Below are positions 1 to 9,068 of a DNA stretch of 64,000 nt, piece after piece. Made by a program: the position numbers and the translations under genes. This stretch comes from Deltaproteobacteria bacterium (lineage in GTDB: Bacteria > Desulfobacterota > Binatia > JACPRU01), in contig JACPRU010000046.1 in NCBI GenBank assembly GCA_016189835.1, positions 21,541 through 85,540 on the forward strand. Reading direction: 5' to 3'. How positions within the stretch are numbered: position 1 is the stretch's first letter; each line of letters starts with the position of its first letter. The notes beneath the pieces are model-generated. The model saw only the letters and a list, made by a program, of their open reading frames with translations. It did not search any database and had not been told where the DNA came from.

Positions 1-2028
1 ATCGGCGGCTCGCGCCACCTCGGGATGAAGCCCGCCGACGTAGCCGAGCACCTCCCCGCCGCGCTTCACCCACGCCGATTTCCCCGGATGGAGGAACGGG
101 GGAACGTCCTGTCGGGTCCACTGCGCCGCGTCGATGCGCAGGGCGGCGAGGATCGCCTCGACGACGCCCTTGGCGTCGTAGAACGATTCGCTGCGGTTCT
201 CGCGCGCGAGGCCGCGCGGCGGCAGTGGGCCGAGCAGCACGCCGCCGAGCGCCTGGCGCTCGCGCACCGCGCCGTCGGTCCAGAACACGGTGCCGAGCTC
301 GCCGAGGCGAATCCACGCCTCGCCCTGCCGACGGTTGCGCGCCGCCGCCGCCAGCAGGTTGGGCAGCAGGCTGCGGCGCATCTCCGAGGCCTCGCTGCTC
401 AACGGATTGTGCACGCGCACCGGCTCGGCCCCCGCGGGGGCGAGGCCGGGGATGCGCCGGTTCCACTGCGCCGCGGTGAACCTGAGGCAGGTGACTTCGT
501 TCATTCCTTGCGCGGCGAGCAGCCCGCGAACCCGTCCCGCGAGGCTCGCCGCCGCCCCGTCGCGCGCCGCGGCTCCGAGCGCCGCGCGCGGCAGCGTGGC
601 CGGGATGCGGTCGTAACCCGCCAGCCGCGCGATCTCCTCGATGAAGTCCGCTTCGCGCGTCAGGTCCGAGCGGTACGAAGGAGGCCGGCAGAGGTAGCCG
701 CCGCGCCCGGTCGCCTTCACGCTGGCCGACACCCGGCGCAGGCTCTGCCCGATCTCCGCGAGCGGCAGCGACGTGCCGAGCAGGCGGTTCGCGCGGTCGC
801 TGCGCACCAGCACCTCGATCGGCGCGGCGGGGCTCGGATAGGCCTCGACGCCGCCGGCCGCCACCTGTCCGCGCGTCAAGCGGGCGAGCAGCTCGGCGGC
901 GCGCGCCGCCGCCGCCGGGACGCCCTCGACGTCGACGCCGCGCTCGAAGCGCAGCGACGCCTCGCTGCGCAGGCCGAGGCGCCGGGACGTGCGCCGCACC
1001 GTGGCGGGCGTGAAGTAGGCCGACTCGAGCACGACCTCGCAGGTCGAGGCGCCCACCGCGCTGCCCGCGCCGCCCATCACCCCGGCGAGCGCCACCGGGC
1101 CCTCCGCGTCGGCGATCACCAGATCGTCCGGCTCGAGCGGCCGGTCGATCTCGTCGAGCGTGCGCAGCCGGAGAGCTGCGCCAGCGCGGCGCACGACGAG
1201 CACGGCGCCGCGGATCCCGGCGAGGTCGAAGGCGTGCAGCGGCTGGCCGCGCTCGAGCATCACGTAATTCGTCACGTCGACGACGTTGTTGATCGCGCGC
1301 ATGCCGAGCGCCTCGAGGCGGCTGCGCAGCCACAGCGGCGAGGGCGCGACCCGCACGCCGCCGACCACTCGGGCGACGTAGCGCCCGCAGAGGTCGGGGT
1401 CGCGGATCTCCACGCGCACGCGCTCCGCCGCCGGCGGCGCTTTCTCGGCGAGGCGCGGTGCGGGCACCCGCAGGCGCGCTCCGGTGAGCGCCGCCAGCTC
1501 CCGAGCGATGCCGAGAATCGACAGACAATCGCCGCGGTTCGGGGTGATCGCCAGGTCGAGCACGGTATCCGCCGTGTCGAGGATCGCGGCCAGCGAGGTA
1601 CCCGGCTCGGCGCCGGCGTCGAGCCGCATCACGCCGCTGTGGTCGTCCGAGATGCCGATCTCGCGTTCGGAGAGCAGCACGCCCGCCGAGGCGAGGCCGC
1701 GGATCTCCACGCTCTCCACCCGGGTCCCGTCGGCGAGCGTCGCCCCTGGCAGCGCCACCGCGACGCGCAGTCCGGCATCGAGGTTCGGCGCGCCGGAGAC
1801 GACTCGCAGCGTGCCCTCCGCGCCGACGTCCACGGTGCAGACCGAGAGCTCGTCGGCGTTCGGATGACGCTCGAGGCCGACGATCCGGCCGGCGATCATG
1901 CGATCGAACGTGCCGCGCGACTCGACCCCCTCGACCTCGAGCCCGGCCATGGTCAGCCGCTCCGCCAGCTCCGCCGTCGACAGCTCCACGGCGACGAACT
2001 CGCGCAGCCAGTTCAGCGAGACCTTCAA
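1..2028 (-). CDS. pheT: Phenylalanine--tRNA ligase beta subunit, C-terminal end truncated by the left window edge; probable TTG start overlapping the pheS stop (TTGA)
   Basis: Manual minus-strand reading gives (M)KVSLNWLREFVAVELSTAELAERLTMAGLEVEGVESRG..., NPNADELSVC-type and NVVDVTNYVMLE.GQPLHAFD motifs; open to position 1. Absent from the ORF track because it runs off the window. Confidence 0.93.
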   Translation of the reverse strand, partial: MKVSLNWLREFVAVELSTAELAERLTMAGLEVEGVESRGTFDRMIAGRIVGLERHPNADELSVCTVDVGAEGTLRVVSGAPNLDAGLRVAVALPGATLADGTRVESVEIRGLASAGVLLSEREIGISDDHSGVMRLDAGAEPGTSLAAILDTADTVLDLAITPNRGDCLSILGIARELAALTGARLRVPAPRLAEKAPPAAERVRVEIRDPDLCGRYVARVVGGVRVAPSPLWLRSRLEALGMRAINNVVDVTNYVMLERGQPLHAFDLAGIRGAVLVVRRAGAALRLRTLDEIDRPLEPDDLVIADAEGPVALAGVMGGAGSAVGASTCEVVLESAYFTPATVRRTSRRLGLRSEASLRFERGVDVEGVPAAAARAAELLARLTRGQVAAGGVEAYPSPAAPIEVLVRSDRANRLLGTSLPLAEIGQSLRRVSASVKATGRGGYLCRPPSYRSDLTREADFIEEIARLAGYDRIPATLPRAALGAAARDGAAASLAGRVRGLLAAQGMNEVTCLRFTAAQWNRRIPGLAPAGAEPVRVHNPLSSEASEMRRSLLPNLLAAAARNRRQGEAWIRLGELGTVFWTDGAVRERQALGGVLLGPLPPRGLARENRSESFYDAKGVVEAILAALRIDAAQWTRQDVPPFLHPGKSAWVKRGGEVLGYVGGLHPEVARAAD

Positions 2029-3062
2029 AATTGCCTCAGGAAGCGCAGGTCGTTCTCGTAGAAGAGCCGAATGTCGCCGATGCCGTGCTTGAGCATCGCC
2101 AGCCGCTCCACCCCCAGGCCGAACGCGAAGCCGGAGAACTTCTCCGGGTCGTAGCCGACGAACCGGAAGACGTTGGGATCGATCATCCCCGAGCCGAGGA
2201 TCTCGAGCCACCCGGAGCGCTTGCAGACGCGGCAGGGCGAGCCGTCGGGCAGCACGCCGCTCGCGGCGCACATCACGCAGCCGATGTCGACCTCGGCCGA
2301 AGGCTCGGTGAAGGGGAAGAAGCTCGGCCGGAAGCGCAGCGGGATGCGCGGCCCGAAGAACGCGTGCACGAACTCCGAAAGCACGCCCTTCAAGTCCCCG
2401 AACGTGACCGCCTCGTCGACGAAGAAGCCCTCGACCTGCAGGAAGTTCGGCGAGTGCGTGACGTCGTCATCGTGGCGGTAGACGACGCCGGGAGCGATCA
2501 CCCGCAGCGGCGGCTGGCGCGACTCCATGACGCGGATCTGCACCGGGGAGGTGTGCGTGCGCAGCACGCGGTCCTCCGCCACGAAGAACGTGTCGTGCAT
2601 GTCCCGCGCCGGGTGATCGCGCGGAATGTTGAGCGCCTCGAAGTTGTGGTAGTCGTCCTCGACCTCCGGTCCGGTCTCCACGCCGAACCCCATCTCCGCG
2701 AAGATCGAGGTGATCTGGTCGAGCACCTGCGTGAGCGGGTGGAGGTGGCCGTGCGCGGATCGGATGCCGGGCAGGGTGACGTCGAGCCGCTCTTCGGCGA
2801 GGCTCTTGGCCTGCCGCGCGTCCGCCAGCCGCCGGCGCAGCGCGCCGAGCCGCTCCTCGACCGCCGTCTTGACGGCGTTGGCCAGCTCGCCCATCGCCGG
2901 CCGCTCCGCCGCGGCAACCTCGCGCATGCCGCGCAGCACCGCGGTCAGCTCGCCCTTGCGCCCGAGGTAGCGCAGGCGAGTCTGATCGAGGGCGGCCTCG
3001 TCCTCGCAGCGCTCGAGATCGGCCAGCGCCGCCTGGCGGATGCGTTCGAGATCAGCGCGCAC
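2025..3062 (-). CDS. pheS: Phenylalanine--tRNA ligase alpha subunit (GTG start near 3062 preferred over 3134)
   Basis: Minus ORF 2025..3134 contains PheS core: HPLTQVLDQITSIFAEMGFGVETGPEVEDDYHNFEALNIPRDHPARDMHDTFF, RFRPSFFPFTEPSAEVDIGC. Confidence 0.95.
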   Translation of the reverse strand: MRADLERIRQAALADLERCEDEAALDQTRLRYLGRKGELTAVLRGMREVAAAERPAMGELANAVKTAVEERLGALRRRLADARQAKSLAEERLDVTLPGIRSAHGHLHPLTQVLDQITSIFAEMGFGVETGPEVEDDYHNFEALNIPRDHPARDMHDTFFVAEDRVLRTHTSPVQIRVMESRQPPLRVIAPGVVYRHDDDVTHSPNFLQVEGFFVDEAVTFGDLKGVLSEFVHAFFGPRIPLRFRPSFFPFTEPSAEVDIGCVMCAASGVLPDGSPCRVCKRSGWLEILGSGMIDPNVFRFVGYDPEKFSGFAFGLGVERLAMLKHGIGDIRLFYENDLRFLRQF

Positions 3063-3241
3063 TGGGCTTACCCGGGAGGAACCGCCGCGCCGCCGATTCG
3101 CCGCAATCCCACTTTCTCGTGCACCCGCGGCCACGCCGGCTCGGCTTCGCCGAACACGCTGCGATCGTCTTTCCTCTTTGCGGTGTGCGGCCGGAGCCGC
3201 CTGCGGGCGATCCGCAGGACCGCCTGCCGTTCATGCGTTCT

Positions 3242-3598
3242 TCAGGCGGCGAGCTTGGATTTGGCGAGCGAAGCGATCTCGCCGAACGCCGCCGGGTCGC
3301 GCACTGCGAGATCGGCCAACATCTTGCGGTCCACCTCGACACCGGCCTGCTTCAGGCCCGAGATCAACGCCCGATAGGTGATCCCGTTGTCGCGCGCCGC
3401 GGCGTTGATGCGCACGATCCACAGGCTGCGGAAGCTGCGCTTGCGCGCCTTGCGGTCGCGATAGGCGTAGACCAGCGCCTTCTCGACCGTGGAACGCGCC
3501 TGGCGATAGTTCTTCCGGCCGCCGATCACTCCCTTGGCGAGCTTGCGGAGCTTCTTGTGACGGCGACGGAGCTTGGTTCCTCGTTTGGCTCTCGGCAT
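3242..3598 (-). CDS. rplT: 50S ribosomal protein L20
   Basis: [54 protein letters not shown]; between rpmI and pheS. Confidence 0.97.
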   Translation of the reverse strand: MPRAKRGTKLRRRHKKLRKLAKGVIGGRKNYRQARSTVEKALVYAYRDRKARKRSFRSLWIVRINAAARDNGITYRALISGLKQAGVEVDRKMLADLAVRDPAAFGEIASLAKSKLAA

Positions 3599-3625
3599 CG
3601 GCAGAACTCCTTCGGGCCCGGTCGG

Positions 3626-3823
3626 CTAGAGATAGGGAAGGAGCCGCTTGACGGCCCGTTCGTCGGCGGCGGACACCATGCCCGACTGGCGGAGCTGGCG
3701 CTTTCGCTTGCGCGACTTGGTGGTGAGGATGTGGCGCTTGTAGGCGCGGCTGCGCTTGACCCGGCCGCTGCCGGTCACCCGGAACCGCTTGGCGGCGCCC
3801 CGCTTGGTCTTCATCTTCGGCAT
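3626..3823 (-). CDS. rpmI: 50S ribosomal protein L35
   Basis: [45 protein letters not shown]. Confidence 0.95.
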   Translation of the reverse strand: MPKMKTKRGAAKRFRVTGSGRVKRSRAYKRHILTTKSRKRKRQLRQSGMVSAADERAVKRLLPYL

Positions 3824-3891
3824 CGAACCCGTCTCCTCGCTCAAACCGCCGACGTATACCACATCCGGCGGCGCCGGCCAGAGCCCGGCGG

Positions 3892-4410
3892 CTACTTCGG
3901 GACCACCATCATCGACATATTGCGCCCCTCGAGGCGCGGCCTGAGCTCCTGGCTGGCGACGTCCTCGATCTTGCCCATCACCAGATCGAGCATCTCCTTG
4001 CCCTTCTCCGGGTGCGTGATCGCCCGCCCGCGGAAGAACACCGAAACCTTGACCCGCATCCCCTCGGACAGGAAGCGCCGGATGTGGTTCACCTTGAAGG
4101 CCACGTCGTGGTCGTCGGTCTGCGAGCCGAGCTTCACTTCCTTGACGACCACCCGGGTCGCCTTCTTCTTCGACTCCGCGGCTTTCTTCCGCTGCATGTA
4201 GCGGAACTTGCCGTAGTCCATGATCCGGCAGACCGGCGGCACCGCGGTGGGCGCCACCTCGACGAGGTCGAGGCTCCGCTGGTTGGCGATCTCCAACGCG
4301 CGCGGCAGCGGCACGACGTTCTGCGTGCCGTCGACGTCGATCAGGCGCACTTCGCGGGCTCGGATCTGCTGGTTGATGCGGACGCTGGGTGTGGGCAATG
4401 GCCTCGAGAT
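3892..4410 (-). CDS. infC: Translation initiation factor IF-3; probable AUC start at 4410-4408 (ORF track places a TTG start at 4398)
   Basis: [16 protein letters not shown]..., [46 protein letters not shown] lies 6 nt before ATC. Confidence 0.93.
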   Translation of the reverse strand: MSRPLPTPSVRINQQIRAREVRLIDVDGTQNVVPLPRALEIANQRSLDLVEVAPTAVPPVCRIMDYGKFRYMQRKKAAESKKKATRVVVKEVKLGSQTDDHDVAFKVNHIRRFLSEGMRVKVSVFFRGRAITHPEKGKEMLDLVMGKIEDVASQELRPRLEGRNMSMMVVPK

Positions 4411-4435
4411 GGGTCACCTCCTGGCTGGCTCCCGG

Positions 4436-6328
4436 TTACGGGATCGGTTCTTCGGCCTCGCTGGCGAGCTTCGCGCACAGCTCGTCGATGGACAGCGGCG
4501 GCAGCTGCTCGCCGCTGCGCGCGCGCGGCGCCACCCGGCGCTCGGCGGCCTCGCGGTCGCCGACGACGAGCATGTAGGGGATCTTCTCGAGCTGCGCCTG
4601 GCGGATCTTGTAGCCGAGCTTCTCGTTGCGGTCGTCGAGCTCGGCGCGGAGGCTGCGCGCGCGCAGCGCCGCCGCCACTTCGGCGCCGTAGGCCCGCTGG
4701 CGCTCGGTGAGCGTCAGCACCCGGGCCTGCACGGGCGCCAGCCACAACGGAAGAGCCCCCGCCGTGTGCTCGATGAGGATCGCGAGAAAGCGCTCGATCG
4801 ACCCGAACAGCGCGCGGTGGATCATCACCGGACGCTCCTCCCGGCCCTGTGCCGACACGTAGGTCAGGTCGAAGCGCTCCGGCAGGGCGTAGTCGAGCTG
4901 GATGGTGGTGAGCTGCCACTCGCGGCGCAGCGCATCGCGGAACAGGAAGTCGATCTTCGGTCCGTAGAACGCGCCGTCGCCGGGGCGAACACCGAAGGCG
5001 AGCCCATTGGCCTCGAGCGCGGCTCGCAGCGCGCTCTCCGCCTGATCCCACATGGCGTCGCTGCCCATGCGCTGCTCGGGGCGGGTGGACAGGAACACGC
5101 GGATGTCGTCGAAGGCGAACGCGCGATGCACGATGCCCGCCATCTCGATCACCCGGGTGATCTCCTCCTGCACCTGCTCGGGCGCGCAGAAGATGTGCGC
5201 GTCGTCCTGCGAGAACGTGCGCACCCGCGTGAGTCCGTGCAGCACGCCCGACTTCTCGTAGCGGTGGAGCTTGGAGAAGTCCGCGTAGCGCAGCGGCAGG
5301 TCGCGGTAGGAGCGCTTGGCGTTGGCGAACAGGTAGGTGTGGCCCGGGCAGTTCATCGGCTTCACGCCGAACTGCCGCCCGTCGATCTCCACGAAGAAGA
5401 GGTTCTCGCGGTAGTGCTCGTAGTGCCCCGAGCGCTTCCACAGCTCCGCGTCGCAGACTTGCGGAGTGATCACCTCGCCGTAGCCGTAGCGCGCGTAGAG
5501 ACGGCGCACCAGGCCGATCAGCGCGTTGTAGACGAACGCGCCCTTGGGATGGAAGAAGGGGCTCCCGGGCGCGATCGCGTGGAAGCTCCACAGGTCGAGC
5601 TCCTTGCCGAGTTTGCGATGGTCGCGCCGCTTGGCCTCCTCGAGAAGCTCGAGGTGGCGCTTCAGCTCGGCGTCGGTCGCCCACGCCGTCCCGTAGATGC
5701 GCTGCAGCATGGCGTTGCGCTCGTCGCCACGCCAGTACGCGCCGGCGACGCTGGTCAGCCGGAAGGCGCCGAGCTTGCCGGTCGACGGCACGTGCGGTCC
5801 GCGGCACAGGTCCTTCCAGCTACCCTGCTGGTACACGGACACGCGCTCGTCGGGGATGCCGTGGAGGATCTCGACCTTGTAGCTCTCCCCCATCGCCGCG
5901 AACAGCTCGATCGCCTCGCTCTTCGCCATGTCGTGGCGCGTCACCGCGAGGTTCCGCGACACGATCTCCTTCATCTTCTTCTCGATCTTCTTTAGGTCGT
6001 CGGGCGTGAACGGCGCGGCGCGCACGAAGTCGTAGTAGAAGCCGTCGGCGATCACCGGCCCGATCGTCACCTGCGTGCCGGGGAACAGCTCCTGCACCGC
6101 CTGGGCCAGGAGATGCGCGGTCGAATGGCGCAGCACCTCGAGACCATCCGCCGACTCGGGCAGCACGGCCTCGACCGCGGCGCCGTCGGCGACCGGCGTG
6201 GCGAGGTCGACCAGGCGGCCGTCCACCCGCGCGGCCACCGCGCGGTCGGCCGTCTGGCGATCGCTGCGGGCGATCGCTTCGCGAGCCGACAAGCCGGCCT
6301 CGACGGGCGCCGTGGCTCCGACCCTCAT
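4436..6328 (-). CDS. thrS: Threonine--tRNA ligase
   Basis: RHSTAHLLAQAVQELFPGTQVTIGPVIADGFYYDF, MNCPGHTYLFANAKRSYRDLPLRYADFSKLHRYEKSGVLHGLTRVRTFSQDDAHIFC. Confidence 0.97.
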   Translation of the reverse strand: MRVGATAPVEAGLSAREAIARSDRQTADRAVAARVDGRLVDLATPVADGAAVEAVLPESADGLEVLRHSTAHLLAQAVQELFPGTQVTIGPVIADGFYYDFVRAAPFTPDDLKKIEKKMKEIVSRNLAVTRHDMAKSEAIELFAAMGESYKVEILHGIPDERVSVYQQGSWKDLCRGPHVPSTGKLGAFRLTSVAGAYWRGDERNAMLQRIYGTAWATDAELKRHLELLEEAKRRDHRKLGKELDLWSFHAIAPGSPFFHPKGAFVYNALIGLVRRLYARYGYGEVITPQVCDAELWKRSGHYEHYRENLFFVEIDGRQFGVKPMNCPGHTYLFANAKRSYRDLPLRYADFSKLHRYEKSGVLHGLTRVRTFSQDDAHIFCAPEQVQEEITRVIEMAGIVHRAFAFDDIRVFLSTRPEQRMGSDAMWDQAESALRAALEANGLAFGVRPGDGAFYGPKIDFLFRDALRREWQLTTIQLDYALPERFDLTYVSAQGREERPVMIHRALFGSIERFLAILIEHTAGALPLWLAPVQARVLTLTERQRAYGAEVAAALRARSLRAELDDRNEKLGYKIRQAQLEKIPYMLVVGDREAAERRVAPRARSGEQLPPLSIDELCAKLASEAEEPIP

Positions 6329-6400
6329 GCGCGCATGGAAGCGGCGAACATCAGCGGCCGGACCGCGTGATGCGCGAGCGCGGACTCATCCCCCGGATCA

Positions 6401-6475
6401 TGGTAGGCACGGGCGGGATTGAACCGCCGACCTCTTCCGTGTCAAGGAAGCGCTCTCCCACTGAGCTACGTGCCT
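6401..6475 (-). tRNA. tRNA-Val(GAC), 3' CCA encoded
   Basis: Reverse complement AGGCACG-TA-GCTCAGTGGGAGAGC-G-CTTCC TTGACAC GGAAG-AGGTC-GGCGG TTCAATC CCGCC-CGTGCCT-A-CCA folds into a full cloverleaf; anticodon GAC. Confidence 0.95.
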
Positions 6476-6685
6476 CCGTCGAGACTGCCGGGGGGGCGAT
6501 GCGTCCGGTTGGTGCGGGGGTGCGATCAAAGGAGCAAAATTCGTAGCAACGGCGCTTCCTTGTGTCAAGGTAACCGACTTTCCGGCCAGCCGCTTCGGCC
6601 GTCCGGTCCGGCTGTCCGCTCGGCTGTCGTTCGGCCGTCCGCTCGGCTTGACTGGCCCGATCGGCCGACACTACAAACCCCGCCG

Positions 6686-7738
6686 ATGACCCGCGAGCAG
6701 CTCTTCGCCGTCTTCTTCTTCGCGGTCCTGGCGTTCCTGCTCCACGAGGTCTACCGCGTCTTTGCCTTCTTCCTGACCGCGTTCGCCTGGGCGGCGGTGC
6801 TGACGCTGGTCTTCTTCCCCGTTTACCGCGTACTGCTCGCACGCCTGCGGCGGCCGTCGCTGAGCGCCGCGCTAATGACGCTGCTGGTCTCCACGCTGCT
6901 GATCGGGCCGCTCGCGACCTTGACCGGCGTGGCGATCGGCCAGGGGCAGAGCTTCTACGAGGTGCTGCAGGAGAAGGCGGCGTCGGGAGAGACACGCGCC
7001 TGGTTCGAATCGTTGCGCAACAATCGGCTCGGCAAGCTCGCCGAGCGGCTGCTGCCGCACGACCTCGAGGGCTCGCTCGATCTCTCCGACCTCGGCGTGC
7101 AGGGCGCTCAGAAGGGCACGGCGCTGCTGATCTCGGAGCTCGGCGGCATCGCCCGCAACGTAGCGAGCTTCGTCTTCAACGTCCTGATCACCCTGGTCAT
7201 GCTGTTCTTCTTCTTCCGCGACGGCCGCAAGCTCTACCTCGCGTTTCGCGACCTGCTGCCGATGGAGCCCGAGCACAAGGACGCGATCTTCGGACGGCTC
7301 TACGAAACGCTCTCGGCGGTGGTCCAGGGGATGGTGTTCACCTCAGTGCTCCAAGGCCTGGCCGCCGGTCTGGCGTTCTGGGCGCTCGACCTGCCGTTCG
7401 CGCTGTTCCTCGGCCTCGCCTCCTCGCTCGCGTCGTTCATTCCGCTCGGCGGCGCGGCGCTTGTCTGGGTGCCCGCCGACGTCTACTTCTTCACCCAGGG
7501 CCTGTGGGGCCGCGGCCTGATCCTGCTCGCCTGGGGCACGCTGGTGATCAGCCTGGTCGACAACCTGGTGCGCCCGCTGGTGATCGGCAGCCGCACGAAC
7601 ATCTCGACGTTCTTCCTCTTCTTCGGAATTCTCGGCGGCCTGCAGGCCTACGGCCCGATCGGCATCTTCATCGGCCCGGTCCTGCTCGCCACCATCGTGG
7701 TGTTCCTGCGCATCTACCGCGAGGAGTACTCCGGATAG
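6686..7738 (+). CDS. AI-2E transporter family (YdiK/PerM-like) membrane protein
   Basis: In-frame ATG 6686 of ORF 6419..7738; hydrophobic protein with GIFIGPVLLATIVVFLRIYREEY C-terminus. Confidence 0.8.
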   Translation: MTREQLFAVFFFAVLAFLLHEVYRVFAFFLTAFAWAAVLTLVFFPVYRVLLARLRRPSLSAALMTLLVSTLLIGPLATLTGVAIGQGQSFYEVLQEKAASGETRAWFESLRNNRLGKLAERLLPHDLEGSLDLSDLGVQGAQKGTALLISELGGIARNVASFVFNVLITLVMLFFFFRDGRKLYLAFRDLLPMEPEHKDAIFGRLYETLSAVVQGMVFTSVLQGLAAGLAFWALDLPFALFLGLASSLASFIPLGGAALVWVPADVYFFTQGLWGRGLILLAWGTLVISLVDNLVRPLVIGSRTNISTFFLFFGILGGLQAYGPIGIFIGPVLLATIVVFLRIYREEYSG

Positions 7739-7755
7739 CGGCGGCGTGCCGCCCG

Positions 7756-7795
7756 GGCGGATGAGCTGCGAGCTAAGCTCGTCGGCTACCTCCGC
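7756..7795. repeat. REP-like palindromic intergenic element, copy C
   Basis: GGCGGATGAGCTGCGAGCTAAGCTCGTCGGCTACCTCCGC; same family as 51066-51097 and 51103-51142. Confidence 0.65.
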
Positions 7796-7826
7796 ACCCA
7801 CGCCCATCATCCACCGCCGCGACGAT

Positions 7827-9068
7827 CTAGAAGATGTGCCCGAACGTCAGATACACGAGCGCCGTCTCTTCCTCGCTGAAGCCGACGTCGATGCGCGCCA
7901 GGATCGCCTCGCCGAGCGCGACCCGCGTACCCGCACCGTAGCTGTAGCGGAAGTCGCGGAAGATGTCGGGCACGGTATCCGGATTCAGGCGGAACTGCCG
8001 CGACAGGTCCGATCGGTCGATGAACACGCGCCCCATGTCCCCGAAGGCCACGCCGTCGACCCGCACGCGCCAGAGATCGAAGAAGTCGAAGTCGAGCAGT
8101 CCCAACCGGTACTCGCCGTTGATCATCACCCGGCTGCGGCCGAGGAAGCGGTCGAGGAAGAACCCGCGCACCGTCTCCGCCCCGCCGAGTGAGGACAGCT
8201 CGTAGAACGGCACCTGGCCGCGCTTGGAGGCGACGTACTCGCCGCCGACTCGCAGCCCGAGCACCTGGCGGCGGGTGAGCAGCGGGTAGAGGTAGCTCGC
8301 ATCGAGGATGTAGCGGGTGAACTGGAAGTCGTTGCCGAGCCGGCGGTTCACGTGCTGAACCTTGGCGATGAGGTTCCAGCCGCGTGTCGGCCGAGTGATC
8401 TCCTCGCGGTTGTTGTAGACGACCGATAAGGCGATCGGATGGGTGCGGCCGCCCTGAATCCCTTCCAGATCGGGAAACACATCTACGGTCGAGGGGGTCG
8501 AACCCTCGAGATCCCCACGCCCGATGCGCACGTCGGTGAAGCCCCCGGTCAGCGCCAGCGTGAGGCGCGGCAGCTGGCGCGGGCGCACCGCCACCGTCCC
8601 GAGCAGCGAGAGCAGCCGGTACTCGTTGGTCGACAGCGGATCGGGACCGACCTCGTTGTTGCCGAGCCCGAAGAATTCCTTGGTGGGGTCCAGCAGGTAC
8701 TCGCCCTGCAGCGCGAGGATCACCGTGTCGCCGAAGATGTGGGGGGCGACCAGACCGAAGCTCGCGTTCCGCTGGCGCTTGAGCGCGTAGCTGCCCTCGA
8801 CGTCGAGCGTCATGCGCTGCGCGGTGAAGCTCCGGTCGGTGAACTTCAAGCCGGCGTTCGTGCCCTTGTCCGGGCTGTAGCCCACCTGCGGCAGCACTCC
8901 CCACCCCCCGCCGGGCGCGGTTCCCGCCGCGCCATCCATCGCCGCTTGCTGGATCACGTCGCCGAGCATGCGCTCGGTGTCGAGGCTCTCGCGCGCCGCG
9001 CAGCGCGTCGGCAGAACCAAGACGGCGAGGGCGAGCAGGCGAGCCGCGCCGGCGGCGCGATGCCTCAC
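7827..9068 (-). CDS. Omp85/BamA-family surface-antigen-like outer membrane barrel protein
   Basis: GLGNNEVG, SLGGAETVRGFFLDRFLGRSRVMINGEYR, YGAGTRVALGEAILARIDVGFSEEETALVYLTFGHIF C-terminus; GTG start overlaps the upstream MFS stop. Confidence 0.8.
   Translation of the reverse strand: MRHRAAGAARLLALAVLVLPTRCAARESLDTERMLGDVIQQAAMDGAAGTAPGGGWGVLPQVGYSPDKGTNAGLKFTDRSFTAQRMTLDVEGSYALKRQRNASFGLVAPHIFGDTVILALQGEYLLDPTKEFFGLGNNEVGPDPLSTNEYRLLSLLGTVAVRPRQLPRLTLALTGGFTDVRIGRGDLEGSTPSTVDVFPDLEGIQGGRTHPIALSVVYNNREEITRPTRGWNLIAKVQHVNRRLGNDFQFTRYILDASYLYPLLTRRQVLGLRVGGEYVASKRGQVPFYELSSLGGAETVRGFFLDRFLGRSRVMINGEYRLGLLDFDFFDLWRVRVDGVAFGDMGRVFIDRSDLSRQFRLNPDTVPDIFRDFRYSYGAGTRVALGEAILARIDVGFSEEETALVYLTFGHIF

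Noticed and set aside
25-2061. 678-aa plus-strand ORF
   Set aside because: Antisense shadow of pheT; Arg/Ala/His-rich translation with no family character.
6554-6575. CTTCCTTGTGTCAAGGTAACC resembling the tRNA-Val anticodon arm
   Set aside because: Match is short and interrupted, no other tRNA arms are present; likely chance.
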